From the NCBI RefSeq assembly GCF_016595275.2, contig NZ_JAENIQ020000002.1:310001-374000 (forward strand): DNA of 64,000 bases, in the 5' to 3' direction. The position numbers were made by a program, and so were the translations under genes. Under the pieces are notes generated by a model. That model was not told the DNA's origin. It saw nothing but the letters and a program-made list of their open reading frames with translations, and made no database searches. Positions 17,823 through 27,440 of this stretch are shown here, piece after piece; position 1 is the stretch's first letter, and each line of letters starts with the position of its first letter. Source of the DNA: Corynebacterium pygosceleis (lineage in GTDB: Bacteria > Actinomycetota > Actinomycetes > Mycobacteriales > Mycobacteriaceae).

Positions 17823-19406
17823 TCATCCGGCCGTGGAACTCTCCGGCACGACGAACTCCGCGAGCTCGGCGGCCACGGACTGCGGTAACCGGACATCGAC
17901 GTGGGTTCCCGTTTCGCCGTAGGTCTCCGACAGGACGGTCCCCTGCTCGTGCAGCCTGGCGACGATGTCACCGCGACTGAAGGGGATCTCCACCTGCACG
18001 TGTGCGTCGAGTGAGTTGAGGAAGGCCTCGACACGCTGCTCGAGTTCGGGGATGCCCTCCCCCGTCAGGGCGGAGACGAACACGACGTCGTCGATGGCGT
18101 GGCGGAGTTCCGCGAGAACGAGGGGATCTGCGGCATCGATCTTGTTGACGACGATGAGCTCCGGTGGTGCGGGGACATCGAGTTCCCGGACGATGTCGGT
18201 GATGACCCCGTTGACCGCTTCGATCTGCTTCAGCGGGAACGGATCCGACCCGTCAACGACGTGGAGAACCAGATCAGCTTCCACGACCTCCTCGAGCGTC
18301 GAACGGAACGCCTCGACGAGTTGGGTCGGCAGATGCCGGACGAATCCGACGGTGTCGGTGAACACGACCGCACGGCCGTCGGCGAGCTCCGCCCGTCTGG
18401 TGGTGGGGTCGAGGGTCGCGAACAGAGCGTCCTCCACGAGCACCCCGGCCCCGGTCATGGCGTTGATGAGTGAAGACTTTCCCGCGTTGGTGTAACCGGC
18501 GATGGCGATCTGGGGGATGGTCGATCCCCGCCTTTTCGCACGCTTGACGTCCCGCGAGGTCTTCATGCCGGAGAGTTCCCGGCGCAGTCTCGCCATGTCC
18601 TGCCGCAGACGACGACGGTCAGCCTCGATCTTCGTCTCGCCGGGGCCACGAAGTCCGACACCGCCGTTGGACCCGGCCCGGCCACCGGCCTGCCGGGACA
18701 GGGCGGACCCCCACCCACGCACGCGGGTGATGAGGTACTCCATCTGCGCCAGGGAGATCTGGGCCTTGCCCTCCTTGGATTTCGCGTGCTGGGCGAAGAT
18801 GTCGAGGATCAGCATGGTCCGGTCGATGACCTTGACGTCGAGTGCCTTCTCGAGGGCGATCAGCTGTCCGGAGGACAGCTCTCCGTCGCACACGACGGTG
18901 TCTGCGCCGGTGGCCGCCACGATCTCCTTGAGCTCCCGAACCTTGCCGGATCCGATGTATGTACCGGCGTCGGGACGGTCCCGCTTCTGGTAGATCATCT
19001 CGACGACCTCGGAGCCCGCGGTCTCCGCGAGTGCCTTCAGTTCCGCCATGGTCGCCTCGATCTCGGCGGTCGTTCCCTCCGTCCAGACCCCGACGAGCAC
19101 GACCCGCTCGAGCCGCAGCTTCCGGTACTCGACGTCGTAGCCGTCGGACTGTTCGGTCGTGTGCGTGTTCGCGCCACGGGTCAGCCGGCGGAGACTGCTG
19201 CGCGCCTCGAGGTCCAGCTCGCCGGTCGTCGGATTGTGTTCTCGGGCACTGGTTTCCGGGCTGGAGGCTCCGTCACCGACGGATTCCAGACCGGATTCAA
19301 CCGCGGATCCGCTACCCGGTGCGCCGCCGTCACTGTCGGGATCATAGCCCGCGACGTGATCACGGAAGGCGGCGGCGAGCAGGTCATCATTGTTTCTCTG
19401 AGTCAT
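17823..19406 (-). CDS. hflX: Ribosome-associated GTPase HflX
   Basis: A 527-residue HflX. After a variable acidic N terminus the HflX domain spans about 95-290, with GPGETKIEADRR at 254-265 and a coiled segment; the G domain follows with the P-loop GYTNAGKS at 304-311, DTVG at 351-354 and NKID at 421-424. HflX splits stalled 70S ribosomes under stress. I choose the ATG at 19406 because the upstream in-frame sequence is not conserved in character; a CACAAT element lies eight bases before it and may be a weak -10 for a leaderless mRNA. Confidence 0.93.
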   Translation of the reverse strand: MTQRNNDDLLAAAFRDHVAGYDPDSDGGAPGSGSAVESGLESVGDGASSPETSAREHNPTTGELDLEARSSLRRLTRGANTHTTEQSDGYDVEYRKLRLERVVLVGVWTEGTTAEIEATMAELKALAETAGSEVVEMIYQKRDRPDAGTYIGSGKVRELKEIVAATGADTVVCDGELSSGQLIALEKALDVKVIDRTMLILDIFAQHAKSKEGKAQISLAQMEYLITRVRGWGSALSRQAGGRAGSNGGVGLRGPGETKIEADRRRLRQDMARLRRELSGMKTSRDVKRAKRRGSTIPQIAIAGYTNAGKSSLINAMTGAGVLVEDALFATLDPTTRRAELADGRAVVFTDTVGFVRHLPTQLVEAFRSTLEEVVEADLVLHVVDGSDPFPLKQIEAVNGVITDIVRELDVPAPPELIVVNKIDAADPLVLAELRHAIDDVVFVSALTGEGIPELEQRVEAFLNSLDAHVQVEIPFSRGDIVARLHEQGTVLSETYGETGTHVDVRLPQSVAAELAEFVVPESSTAG

Positions 19407-19551
19407 TGTCCCCCATTGTGGCACAAACGGACCGTGCCGGGATCCGACCGGTGGAACCGGTGCACCGCTCCGGTGCACGGGCTGCGGGCTCCGGGGCCTT
19501 CCCGTGTCCCCGACGCGACCCGCCGGAGGATCACCACATAGAATCGGTGTC

Positions 19552-20298
19552 ATGAGTCAAGATCTCGCAAGTATCGGCCTCCGCTACGACCGTTGGCAGG
19601 ACGCGGTGGAGGCCGCCATCGCGTCCGGACAGTTGTCCGTGACCGGGGAGGTCCGGGGTGGGCAGCTGATCCAGTTCTCCGATCCGTCGGGGGCCTGCAT
19701 CAACATCCTCGCGGTGGAACCCTTCGCCACCTGGGCCGGATTCGAGTCCACCACCGACGCCCTCGGACACGTCAACATGCTCACCGATGTACTGGCGTTC
19801 TGCGATGTGGTGACCGGTGACGGTGAACAGATCGCCTCCGTCACCGCGAACCTCGCACAGGGCCCTCTGCTCGTCGATGAGAACGCCCAGCAGTGGCAGC
19901 AGCTGGCCATCACCGCGCTCGGTGTGGACACCACCGTGTATCCGTCCGTCGAGGACTTCACCGCCCGGCAGGGCGGCGAGGTCGGGATGCTGGTGAGCCA
20001 CGGTGCCGCCGTGGTTCTCGCCGGGGACGGGTCGAGAGCCCCGGACGCGGGTGCGACCCTCACCGCCGAGGTCCGGTCCGCCGGGTACCGCACGACGGCC
20101 CTGTCCGGACAACGCTTCATCCACTGCGAGATCGAGGCACCGTTCCCGATGGATCTCTGTCTCCCCGATGCGCCGGAGCTCCCGGCGGCCGGATCTGTTG
20201 TCGCGGGAACCGTCATGCTGACCGCGTCCGTGAAGATGCCCGCCGGATGCGGTTCCGGCGGGGGCGGCTGCGGTTGCGGATCCGGTGGATGCGGTTAG
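19552..20298 (+). CDS. Conserved actinobacterial hypothetical protein with Cys/Gly-rich tail
   Basis: I do not recognise the 248-residue protein. It is acidic, soluble and lacks membrane segments. The last 17 residues, GCGSGGGGCGCGSGGCG, hold four cysteines in a glycine linker, a likely metal-binding or cofactor-holding tail. The ATG at 19552 is seven bases after TAGAAT (19539-19544), so the mRNA is leaderless. It is divergent from hflX. Confidence 0.75.
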   Translation: MSQDLASIGLRYDRWQDAVEAAIASGQLSVTGEVRGGQLIQFSDPSGACINILAVEPFATWAGFESTTDALGHVNMLTDVLAFCDVVTGDGEQIASVTANLAQGPLLVDENAQQWQQLAITALGVDTTVYPSVEDFTARQGGEVGMLVSHGAAVVLAGDGSRAPDAGATLTAEVRSAGYRTTALSGQRFIHCEIEAPFPMDLCLPDAPELPAAGSVVAGTVMLTASVKMPAGCGSGGGGCGCGSGGCG

Positions 20299-20379
20299 AT
20301 GACACCGCGTCGATGGTGGAAGAGTACGGGCGGGACCGGATCCCGGCCCTGTCATGGACAGTGAGGATGTGAGCGACCC

Positions 20380-20919
20380 GTGGACGATGATGCACTCCCC
20401 GAACGGAGTGGCACCGGAAGCCCTGTTCCGGTGTGGCCGCTCGCCGGCATCGGCCTTGTGTGCGTGCTTCTGGCCTTCTGGCTGAAACTCGAGGGTGTCA
20501 TCCTCGGGGTGCTGATCATGTCGATGGCCTACTTCGTGCTCCGGCACCGTCCGGATGGGGCGGAGGCGGAGTCCCTCGCCACCTCCATCCGTCTCTCCGC
20601 CGAGGACATCACCGATGTCCTCGATGAATTCGAGAGGTTCCGTCACGGGGCCGACTCCGATTCCGTGGCCGACCGTTCGCAGAAGCGACCCGCGCTCGCC
20701 GACCCGGACTGCGGTGACCCGGACATAGAGACCTTCTACTTCGAGTGCGGGACCGCCCGCCGGTTCGTCTCCCGACTCGATGACCGGCTCTCAACCGATC
20801 TCAGCATCCCCGAGCTGGAGACACTGCTCGGGGTGACCGATCGGCGGGCACTCGATCTCCGCGACGCCTGGGCCCGGGCACGCCGTGCGGCCCTCAGACT
20901 CGGGACCGACTACGTCTGA
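20380..20919 (+). CDS. Small membrane protein, two N-terminal helices, unknown function
   Basis: A 179-residue protein with a GTG start. Residues about 18-56 form two adjoining membrane helices (WPLAGIGLVCVLLAFWL and VILGVLIMSMAYFVL); the remainder is a charged cytoplasmic domain rich in Arg and Asp. No known domain is recognised. It follows the Cys-tail protein by 81 bases and precedes another small membrane protein. Confidence 0.7.
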   Translation: MDDDALPERSGTGSPVPVWPLAGIGLVCVLLAFWLKLEGVILGVLIMSMAYFVLRHRPDGAEAESLATSIRLSAEDITDVLDEFERFRHGADSDSVADRSQKRPALADPDCGDPDIETFYFECGTARRFVSRLDDRLSTDLSIPELETLLGVTDRRALDLRDAWARARRAALRLGTDYV

Positions 20920-20948
20920 TCCGGTCTCTACCTCTAGGATTGACCACC

Positions 20949-21356
20949 ATGACGCATCCCGTTGACCCCCGCCCCACCACCGGCGGCGCCGGAACTGAAC
21001 CAGCCCGTGGTTCAACCCCCGATGCCCTCGCGCACATCCCGGACGGCAACGGCACAGCTGTTTTCGCGCTGTGTGTCGCGGGGCTCCTCGGGGTCGGTTT
21101 CCCCCTGTACCAGGACCATCCGCTGCTCCAGTGGATCCTGTTCAGTCTGTCGGCGATCCTTGGGCTGCTCGCCGTACGCCGGGCTCTGCAGATTCCCCGG
21201 GGGCAGCAGGGCCGTCGACTGTTGATGTCTGTCGCAGCGGTCCTGATCCCACTGTTCATGTTGGGTTTCACGGTCTGGCTGGAGATGTACGTCGTCCGTG
21301 GCGGCAACCCCATTCCCGGGGTCGGACAGTACGTACCGGTCCCCGGGCAAGACTAG
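20949..21356 (+). CDS. Small membrane protein, unknown function
   Basis: A 135-residue protein with three hydrophobic segments (about 39-55, 63-79, 93-114) after a Pro/Thr-rich N terminus. The arrangement resembles small DUF4190-like membrane proteins, but I cannot assign it. The ATG at 20949 is eight bases after TAGGAT (20935-20940), a leaderless start; the TTG three codons earlier overlaps the promoter and is unlikely. It is convergent with dapF. Confidence 0.7.
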   Translation: MTHPVDPRPTTGGAGTEPARGSTPDALAHIPDGNGTAVFALCVAGLLGVGFPLYQDHPLLQWILFSLSAILGLLAVRRALQIPRGQQGRRLLMSVAAVLIPLFMLGFTVWLEMYVVRGGNPIPGVGQYVPVPGQD

Positions 21357-21424
21357 AACCCGGCGGAGACCACGGAACGCGCCGCACGTCGTTCGTGCCG
21401 GTTCTTTCCGGCCGAACCTCCCCG

Positions 21425-22315
21425 CTACCCGGACAGCGGAAGTGCGTTCAGGTCGACGGTCCCCTCCGCGACGATCAGCGACGGACCGGTGAGGGTGGAA
21501 CCGTCCTCACGGACGACGACGGTGATCTCCCCGCCGGGGACGGTGACGGTCACCTCCCCGGTGATCTCACCCGCGTCGGCGAGGGCCGCGACCGCAGCGG
21601 CTACGGTGCCGGTTCCGCAGGACAGTGTCTCCCCCGCTCCACGTTCGTGCACACGCATGTGGACGCGACCGTCGGTGAGCTCGGTGAGGATCTCGACGTT
21701 GGCCCCGGCGGGGAAGAACTCGGGGTCGAGGGTGAAGGGCCGGTCCACCGGAAGCTCCGCCAGCGCCGCAGGCTCCAGTCCGGGGAGCACACACGCGAGG
21801 TGGGGGTTTCCCGTGTCGACACCGAGGCCACCGAACCGTTGGCCCGAGACCGTGCAGGTGCTCACCCCGGTGACCTCCGGCACGCCCATCTCGACGGTGA
21901 TCTCCGCGGCGGATCCCGTGCAACGGTCGATCCGGACGCCGCGCAGCCCCGCTCTCGTCCCGACCCGCACGGTGTCACCGGTGACGGTGCCGCTGGAAAC
22001 GAGCCAGTGGGCGAAGACCCTCACACCGTTACCGCACATCTCCGCCGTCGTTCCGTCCGCGTTGCGGTAGTCCATGAACCAGTCCTCCTCCGACACCCCG
22101 TCGGGTACCCGGTCCAGGACCCCCGCCGACACGAGGTCCGCGGTCCGGGCGACCCGGAGGACACCATCACCCCCGAGTCCACGGCGCCGGTCGCAGAGCA
22201 CCCGGACGAGGCCCGGTGAAAGATCCACCCCGACTTCGTGGTCGGGGAGGATGATGAAGTCGTTTCCGGTCCCGTGTCCTTTGGCGAAGGAGAGCGGTCG
22301 TCGCTGATTGGTCAT
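21425..22315 (-). CDS. dapF: Diaminopimelate epimerase DapF
   Basis: A 296-residue epimerase that converts LL-diaminopimelate to the meso form for peptidoglycan and lysine. The two catalytic cysteines are Cys94 (AEMCGNGVRV) and Cys233 (LSCGTGTVAAA). Length is slightly above the usual 275. The ATG is three bases after the miaA stop, so it is translated from the same mRNA. Confidence 0.97.
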   Translation of the reverse strand: MTNQRRPLSFAKGHGTGNDFIILPDHEVGVDLSPGLVRVLCDRRRGLGGDGVLRVARTADLVSAGVLDRVPDGVSEEDWFMDYRNADGTTAEMCGNGVRVFAHWLVSSGTVTGDTVRVGTRAGLRGVRIDRCTGSAAEITVEMGVPEVTGVSTCTVSGQRFGGLGVDTGNPHLACVLPGLEPAALAELPVDRPFTLDPEFFPAGANVEILTELTDGRVHMRVHERGAGETLSCGTGTVAAAVAALADAGEITGEVTVTVPGGEITVVVREDGSTLTGPSLIVAEGTVDLNALPLSG

Positions 22316-22318
22316 GGC

Positions 22319-23236
22319 TCACGAGTCTAGCGATTCGAGTGCCTGTCCCACCGTGTCCCCCGCCGCATCAAGCCAGACCGTTCGCGGGTCACGGCGGAAC
22401 CAGCTCCGCTGCCGCCGGACGTAACGCCTGGTTCCGGTGACCGTTCTCTCGACCATCTCCTCCGCCGTGAGCTCACCTCTCCAGTGCGCGAGGACCTGGG
22501 CGTAGCCGATCGCACGACCTGCCGTCGAATCCGCGACGAGACCGGATTCACGCAACCGGGCCACCTCATCGACGAGTCCCCCGTCGAACATCTGTCGCGT
22601 CCTGAGCTCGATCCTGGGGTTGAGCCAGTCCGGGTCCGTGGCCAGACCGAGAATACGGGTCCCCCAACGGGGAGGGGCGTCGATCGGGGGCTGCGAGGCC
22701 GCGAACGGACGTCCGGTCAGTTCGATGACCTCCAGTGCCCGCACGGTGCGTCGCGGATCGTTGGTCTCGATCACCGCCGCAGCCGCCGGGTCGACGGCAG
22801 CCAGCTCCGCATGCAGGGCGACCACCCCGATCTCGTCGAGTCGCTCCCTGTACCTCCCGCGGACCACGGGATCGGTGGGGGGAAAGTTCCAGTCGTCGAC
22901 GAGCGCCTGAACGTAGAGCATGGACCCGCCGACGAGGATCGGTGTCTTTCCGCGACCGAGGATGTCCTCGACGTCGGTGACCGCCTCACGCTGGTAACGT
23001 GCCACGCTCGCGTCCTCCGTGACATCGAGGACGTCGATCTGGTGGTGCGGGACCCCCTCGCGTTCCACCAACGGCATTTTCGCCGTCCCGATGTCCATGC
23101 CCCGGTACAACTGCATCGAGTCGACGTTGACGATCTCACCGTCCAGGGCGTGTGCGAGAGCGAGTCCGAGCGCGGATTTTCCCGAGGCGGTCGGGCCGAC
23201 GACGGCGATCGGTGTCCGCTGTCCGTGTCCGGTCAT
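22319..23236 (-). CDS. miaA: tRNA dimethylallyltransferase MiaA
   Basis: A 305-residue enzyme that adds the dimethylallyl group to A37 of tRNAs reading codons that begin with U. The P-loop GPTASGKSA is at 14-22, then [15 protein letters not shown] and the late GYAQ and [10 protein letters not shown] motifs. The ATG at 23236 overlaps the preceding stop as ATGA, which decides the start against longer versions. MiaB, which further modifies the same base, is also in the window. Confidence 0.97.
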   Translation of the reverse strand: MTGHGQRTPIAVVGPTASGKSALGLALAHALDGEIVNVDSMQLYRGMDIGTAKMPLVEREGVPHHQIDVLDVTEDASVARYQREAVTDVEDILGRGKTPILVGGSMLYVQALVDDWNFPPTDPVVRGRYRERLDEIGVVALHAELAAVDPAAAAVIETNDPRRTVRALEVIELTGRPFAASQPPIDAPPRWGTRILGLATDPDWLNPRIELRTRQMFDGGLVDEVARLRESGLVADSTAGRAIGYAQVLAHWRGELTAEEMVERTVTGTRRYVRRQRSWFRRDPRTVWLDAAGDTVGQALESLDS

Positions 23237-23868
23237 GCGCCCATCCCCCATTCCGCCACGTAGCGTCCGACACCCGCCGTCGTGTCCGCCGCATGGATCC
23301 GTGCGTCGCGCGGGTGGAGCGCGGCGAGTTCGATCCAGAGATCCGGTTCGATGATGCCCCCGGACCGCAGCTGTCCCGCCGTCTCCGGGGTCGGGCACTG
23401 CCCCGACAGCAGGGATCTGCACCAGGTGTCGATCCGGTCACCGCCGTCGATGAGGGCCAGCGGCGCCCGCGGGGTCAGACCGGCGGGGCCGTCGAGCGCA
23501 ACGACGGTCAGCGTCGCCGGGGCGGGATCCCCGATGGTGCCGCGCACATCGGATATCCGGTCACGGTGCTGCGGCCTGAGCAGAAAACGTTGCACCAGTT
23601 CCGGCAGGTGCGTACCCGCACCGACGTCAACCGAGGAGTCTCCCCAGGCCGCGAAGGATCCGTGCAGTCGGGTGCTCCACCGGGGGTCTCTCGAGCCGAC
23701 CAGGTGCACGGGCCTGTCACGGTGTCGGTCGAGGGCACCGCGGGCCGCGGCCCTCAACCCCTCGCCTGCGGGATCTGCGTCACCGGACAGGACGAGGGCG
23801 GGGCTCGCCGGGACGATCACCAGGACGGCGTCCCGGGTGTCGGCGTCGGGGGGAGTTTCTGCTGTCAC
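23233..23868 (-). CDS. Conserved actinobacterial protein upstream of miaA (Rv2728c-like position)
   Basis: A 211-residue alanine-rich protein without recognised catalytic motifs. In mycobacteria the gene before miaA (Rv2728c) has similar size and composition and is described as related to class III extradiol dioxygenases; this assignment is from position and general look only. I choose GTG at 23868 because TAGTCT (23876-23881) precedes it by seven bases; a TTG at 23916 would start upstream of that promoter. It is coupled to miaA by a four-base overlap. Confidence 0.65.
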   Translation of the reverse strand: MTAETPPDADTRDAVLVIVPASPALVLSGDADPAGEGLRAAARGALDRHRDRPVHLVGSRDPRWSTRLHGSFAAWGDSSVDVGAGTHLPELVQRFLLRPQHRDRISDVRGTIGDPAPATLTVVALDGPAGLTPRAPLALIDGGDRIDTWCRSLLSGQCPTPETAGQLRSGGIIEPDLWIELAALHPRDARIHAADTTAGVGRYVAEWGMGA

Positions 23869-24048
23869 GGAGTCCAGACTAAACCACAGCTCCACCGTGC
23901 CCCTGCCCCGTGTCAACGGCAGGCTCCCCCGGAATCTTCACGCCGGTGTGCCGTGGGCTGTATCCTCGACAGGAGAGTTCCCTTCAGGTACTCCCCACCT
24001 TTTACGGCTGCCGTGTCGCGCGGCGATGATTCCCTAAGGACGTTGACC

Positions 24049-25371
24049 ATGAGCACGAACCCCACCCCCAAGCCCGGCCCCCGACCGGGACCCCGGCCCG
24101 GCGCCATGCCCGCCGTCCGTCCGAAGGCCCCGGCCGCACCGTTGATCTCCCGCAGCGATCCGACGAAGTGGGGGCGGGTCGACGAGGACGGCAACGTCTA
24201 CGTGACCACCCGTGACGGTGAGCGGCTCGTCGGAAGCTGGCAGGCGGGGACCCCGGAGGAGGGACTGGCCCACTACGGTGTGCGCTTCGATGATCTCGCC
24301 ACGGAGGTTGAACTCCTCGAGACACGTCTGAGGGCCCATCCCGATGAGGCCCAGGGCATCCGCGAGACCGCCGTGCAACTCAGGGAGGGCCTGCCGACGG
24401 CCGCTGTCGTCGGTGATCTCGAGGGGCTGGACGAACGCCTCGCCCGGATCATCGACGAGTCCGAGGCGGCCGGTGAACGTGCTCGGGCAGAGAAGGAGGA
24501 ACGCCGGGCGAAGGCGATCTCCCGCAAGGAGGAGCTCGCCACCGAGGCGGAGGAGATCGGTGAGAGCTCGACGGAGTGGAAGGCCGCGGGCGACCGACTC
24601 CGGGAGATCCTCACCGAGTGGAAGTCCATCCGGGGAATCGACCGGAAGACGGACGACGCCCTCTGGAAGCGGTATTCCCGTGCACGGGACGCCTTCAACC
24701 GACGACGCGGGTCCCACTTCGCGGAACTCGACCGGGGTCGTGCCGCGGCCCGGCGTGCGAAGGAAGCTCTCGTCGAGCGTGCGGAGGCACTCAAGAACTC
24801 AACCGACTGGAACGAGACCGCCCGCGCGTTCCGGGACCTGATGACGGAGTGGAAGGCCGCGGGGCGCGCACCGCGCGAGGTCGATGACAAGCTCTGGGCC
24901 GCGTTCAAGGCCGCGCAGGACCACTTCTTCGAGGCGCGTAACGCCCTCAACGAGGAACGCGAGCGTGAGTTCGAGGAGAATGCGAACCGAAAGGAGGCGC
25001 TTCTCGCGGAGTACGAGCCGCAGATCCGGCCGGAGGACGACCTCGACGGGGCACGGGCGAAACTCCGTGAACTCCAGGAGAGGTGGGAGGAGATCGGCTT
25101 CGTCCCCCGTGCACGCATCCGTGAGTTCGAGGACCGGATCGGGGCTGTCGAACGACGGGTGTCCGATGCCGCCGACGATCAGTGGCGCCGGACCGATCCT
25201 GCGGCGCAGGCCCGCGCGGCACAGTTCGAGGAGAAGGTGCGGGACTTCACCGCCCAGGCCGAGGCCGCCGAGGCCCGCGGGGACGCGGGGAAGGCGGAGC
25301 AGCTCCGCGCCCAGGCTGCACAGTGGTCCGAATGGGCCGATGCAGCGAGAGCGGCTGTCGGGGAACGTTAG
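24049..25371 (+). CDS. DUF349 coiled-coil protein (Rv2731-like)
   Basis: A 440-residue protein with a Pro-rich N terminus (PTPKPGPRPGPRPG), a globular region to about 100, then long charged helices with the repeated DUF349 pattern (LREILTEWKSI...KTDDALWKRY, FRDLMTEWKAAGRA...DDKLWAAFKAA). The family is widespread in actinobacteria next to miaA/miaB; its function is not settled. The ATG at 24049 follows AAGGA. A TATCCT element near 23960 may be its promoter. Confidence 0.85.
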   Translation: MSTNPTPKPGPRPGPRPGAMPAVRPKAPAAPLISRSDPTKWGRVDEDGNVYVTTRDGERLVGSWQAGTPEEGLAHYGVRFDDLATEVELLETRLRAHPDEAQGIRETAVQLREGLPTAAVVGDLEGLDERLARIIDESEAAGERARAEKEERRAKAISRKEELATEAEEIGESSTEWKAAGDRLREILTEWKSIRGIDRKTDDALWKRYSRARDAFNRRRGSHFAELDRGRAAARRAKEALVERAEALKNSTDWNETARAFRDLMTEWKAAGRAPREVDDKLWAAFKAAQDHFFEARNALNEEREREFEENANRKEALLAEYEPQIRPEDDLDGARAKLRELQERWEEIGFVPRARIREFEDRIGAVERRVSDAADDQWRRTDPAAQARAAQFEEKVRDFTAQAEAAEARGDAGKAEQLRAQAAQWSEWADAARAAVGER

Positions 25372-25419
25372 ACACGTACGTCGCCGGGGCGTGTGGACGG
25401 GACGATAAACTGTCCTTCC

Positions 25420-26580
25420 ATGCGCCCCGCCCAGTTCACCGCTCCCCCTCTCGCCACCCCACCGGATACCGCGTCTGAGGCCGTCCGCCACTGGACGATG
25501 ATGCTCGGTGTCCATGGCCAGCAGGTCACCGGTACCACGGATGCGTCGGTGTCGGTCGACTCGTTGCTCAACACCCTGTCCGGTGGCCCCGATACCCGGG
25601 TGATAGCGCTCGCGGTGGTGGACGACGGGGATCCCACCACCGCGGTGGCACTCTCCAGCGCCGAGACCTCCGATCTCGGATACCCGCTCATCCCGTCCAC
25701 CGGGGACGCCCCTGCACCTGACGTGTACGCCTGGGCGGTGCTCTCGCTTCCGCTCCGTGAGAATGTCACGGTGTGCGGTGCCGAGATCACCCTGGACGTA
25801 CCTTTTCTCCCGCTGCCCGGAGAGCCTTTGGGCGACCTGGGTCGGGCCGCCGTCGATGCGGTCGTCACGGAAATCGAGAACGTGTGCCGTTCCCTCGGCA
25901 GAACGGTGATCCAGATTCGTCAGCTCGGTGCCCCGGACACCGCGTCAGCCGATCCTTCCGACCCGGTTCTCCGCGCCCGTGGTTTCACCCCCGTGCTGGT
26001 GGAGGAGCAGGCGTCGGTCCCCGTCCCCGCTGATCCGTCCCCCTGTCGGATACCGGCCGGATTCTCGACCGCGATATTCCCGGGCATGTGCCCCGCGAAC
26101 GCCACCGACCGGATCATCGACGGCCTGTGCAGATTGCTCGAGGTCTTCTCCGCCGATCTTCCGGTGGGGGATCTGTTCTCGCAGCCGCAGAGCTGGGACC
26201 GGGAGAGGTTGGAGCGCGCGGACCGGGACGCCCGGAGCACCGGGCGGTCGATCGTCTGGGCCATGGTGCTCGACGGGTCCGGGGTACCGGTGGCGGTGTC
26301 CGGCTTCTCCCGTGATCCGTCCGACCGTCCGGGGGTGGCCCGGCAGATGCTCACGGTGGTGGACCGCCGGCACCGCGGCACGGGACTCTCCCGTGCCGTG
26401 AAGACCGCGTTGGCGGTCGCCGCCCGTGACACCGGTGTGAACCGGATCCACACCTCGGTGACGGCGACGGGGGCGACACCGGTCAGTGTCCTCAACGGGG
26501 AATGGGGGGCGGAGTTGCTGGCGCGCGACGTCCACTGGCAGAAAGAGGGCGTGGGCACCGGGGGAACCACCCGCTGCTAG
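25420..26580 (+). CDS. GNAT-fold acetyltransferase-like protein, probably tandem domains
   Basis: A 386-residue protein. The C-terminal half shows an acetyl-CoA binding pattern of the GNAT fold (VDRRHRGTGLSRAVKTALA, about residues 309-327) followed by NRIHTSVTATGATPVSVLNGEWG; the N-terminal half has similar spacing with weaker motifs, suggesting two GNAT domains. Substrate unknown. The ATG at 25420 is eight bases after TAAACT (25406-25411): leaderless. It ends overlapping the convergent membrane protein by four bases. Confidence 0.75.
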   Translation: MRPAQFTAPPLATPPDTASEAVRHWTMMLGVHGQQVTGTTDASVSVDSLLNTLSGGPDTRVIALAVVDDGDPTTAVALSSAETSDLGYPLIPSTGDAPAPDVYAWAVLSLPLRENVTVCGAEITLDVPFLPLPGEPLGDLGRAAVDAVVTEIENVCRSLGRTVIQIRQLGAPDTASADPSDPVLRARGFTPVLVEEQASVPVPADPSPCRIPAGFSTAIFPGMCPANATDRIIDGLCRLLEVFSADLPVGDLFSQPQSWDRERLERADRDARSTGRSIVWAMVLDGSGVPVAVSGFSRDPSDRPGVARQMLTVVDRRHRGTGLSRAVKTALAVAARDTGVNRIHTSVTATGATPVSVLNGEWGAELLARDVHWQKEGVGTGGTTRC

Positions 26581-27377
26581 ACGGTACCCTCCACGGGTCC
26601 TTCCGGCCGATCCCGGCCTTCGCGGTGTGCCCGGTCCCGGTTGGCGCGACGGCGTTTCGCCGCGCGGGAACGACGCTCATCGACGTAGACGTCGTGACTG
26701 TCCCGCTCGACGCGTGCGGCCAGCAGTTCCTCCTGGACCTTCTGCACCTCGTCGTCCCGGGGGGCCTGCCTGCGTGCTTCGGCGAGGGCACTCTGGAAAC
26801 TGGAGCGGCGGAGGACGATACGGGTCAGGGCGAGCGCCACCACCGTCACGCTCACGGCCCCGATCACCAGGCCGTACGAGGGACCGGCCCCGGGTTCCGT
26901 CGGTGGACGTGACTGGCGCATCCAGATCGCGAACAACGAGTAGAACATGCACGCCCCGGAGAACAGCCATGCCAGGCAGGCGATCAGTGCGGAACGGGTG
27001 AACACCGTTGCCCCGGTCAGCAGCAGAACTCCGATCACACCGGTCCAGACATAGATCCGTTCCGGCCAGGTGGTGACGAAAGCCCTGGCGGTGTCGGAGA
27101 AGAACAGGACGTCCAGGCCGAGCACCTGTCCGGAGTGCGGCAGGAAGAGCGACATGAGGAATCCGACCATGCCCACCCCGAGGAACACCTGCTGCGGGCC
27201 GAGGTGGAGGGTCTGTGCCGCCCGTCGTTCCGCACCCGGTAGATCGTCCATGTACGGAGCGAGTTTCTCGGCTCTCAGACGTCGGCGTCTCTCGGCTGCG
27301 GATTCGTCCGGTTCTCCGGCAACGTGGTGCTCCCGGGAGGGGTTGTCGTCACTCACGGCGTCGGGGTGCTCCTTCAT
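26577..27377 (-). CDS. Conserved membrane protein (Rv2732c-like), four helices
   Basis: A 266-residue protein with four predicted membrane helices between about 64 and 200, a charged N terminus and an Arg/Glu-rich C-terminal tail (about 205-266). It matches by position and topology the actinobacterial gene after miaB (Rv2732c in M. tuberculosis). Function unknown. It lies 63 bases downstream of miaB on the same strand and is likely co-transcribed. Confidence 0.75.
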   Translation of the reverse strand: MKEHPDAVSDDNPSREHHVAGEPDESAAERRRRLRAEKLAPYMDDLPGAERRAAQTLHLGPQQVFLGVGMVGFLMSLFLPHSGQVLGLDVLFFSDTARAFVTTWPERIYVWTGVIGVLLLTGATVFTRSALIACLAWLFSGACMFYSLFAIWMRQSRPPTEPGAGPSYGLVIGAVSVTVVALALTRIVLRRSSFQSALAEARRQAPRDDEVQKVQEELLAARVERDSHDVYVDERRSRAAKRRRANRDRAHREGRDRPEGPVEGTV

Positions 27378-27440
27378 TCGGTGATCGGTTTCATGCGGTG
27401 GACACTCTCAACTATGCCACCGGTGCGCGGACCGCGGTCC

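Noticed and set aside
23152..24048. Long upstream extension of the DUF349 frame
   Set aside because: It overlaps the miaA start and the gene at 23233-23868 in antisense and has no family features before 24049.
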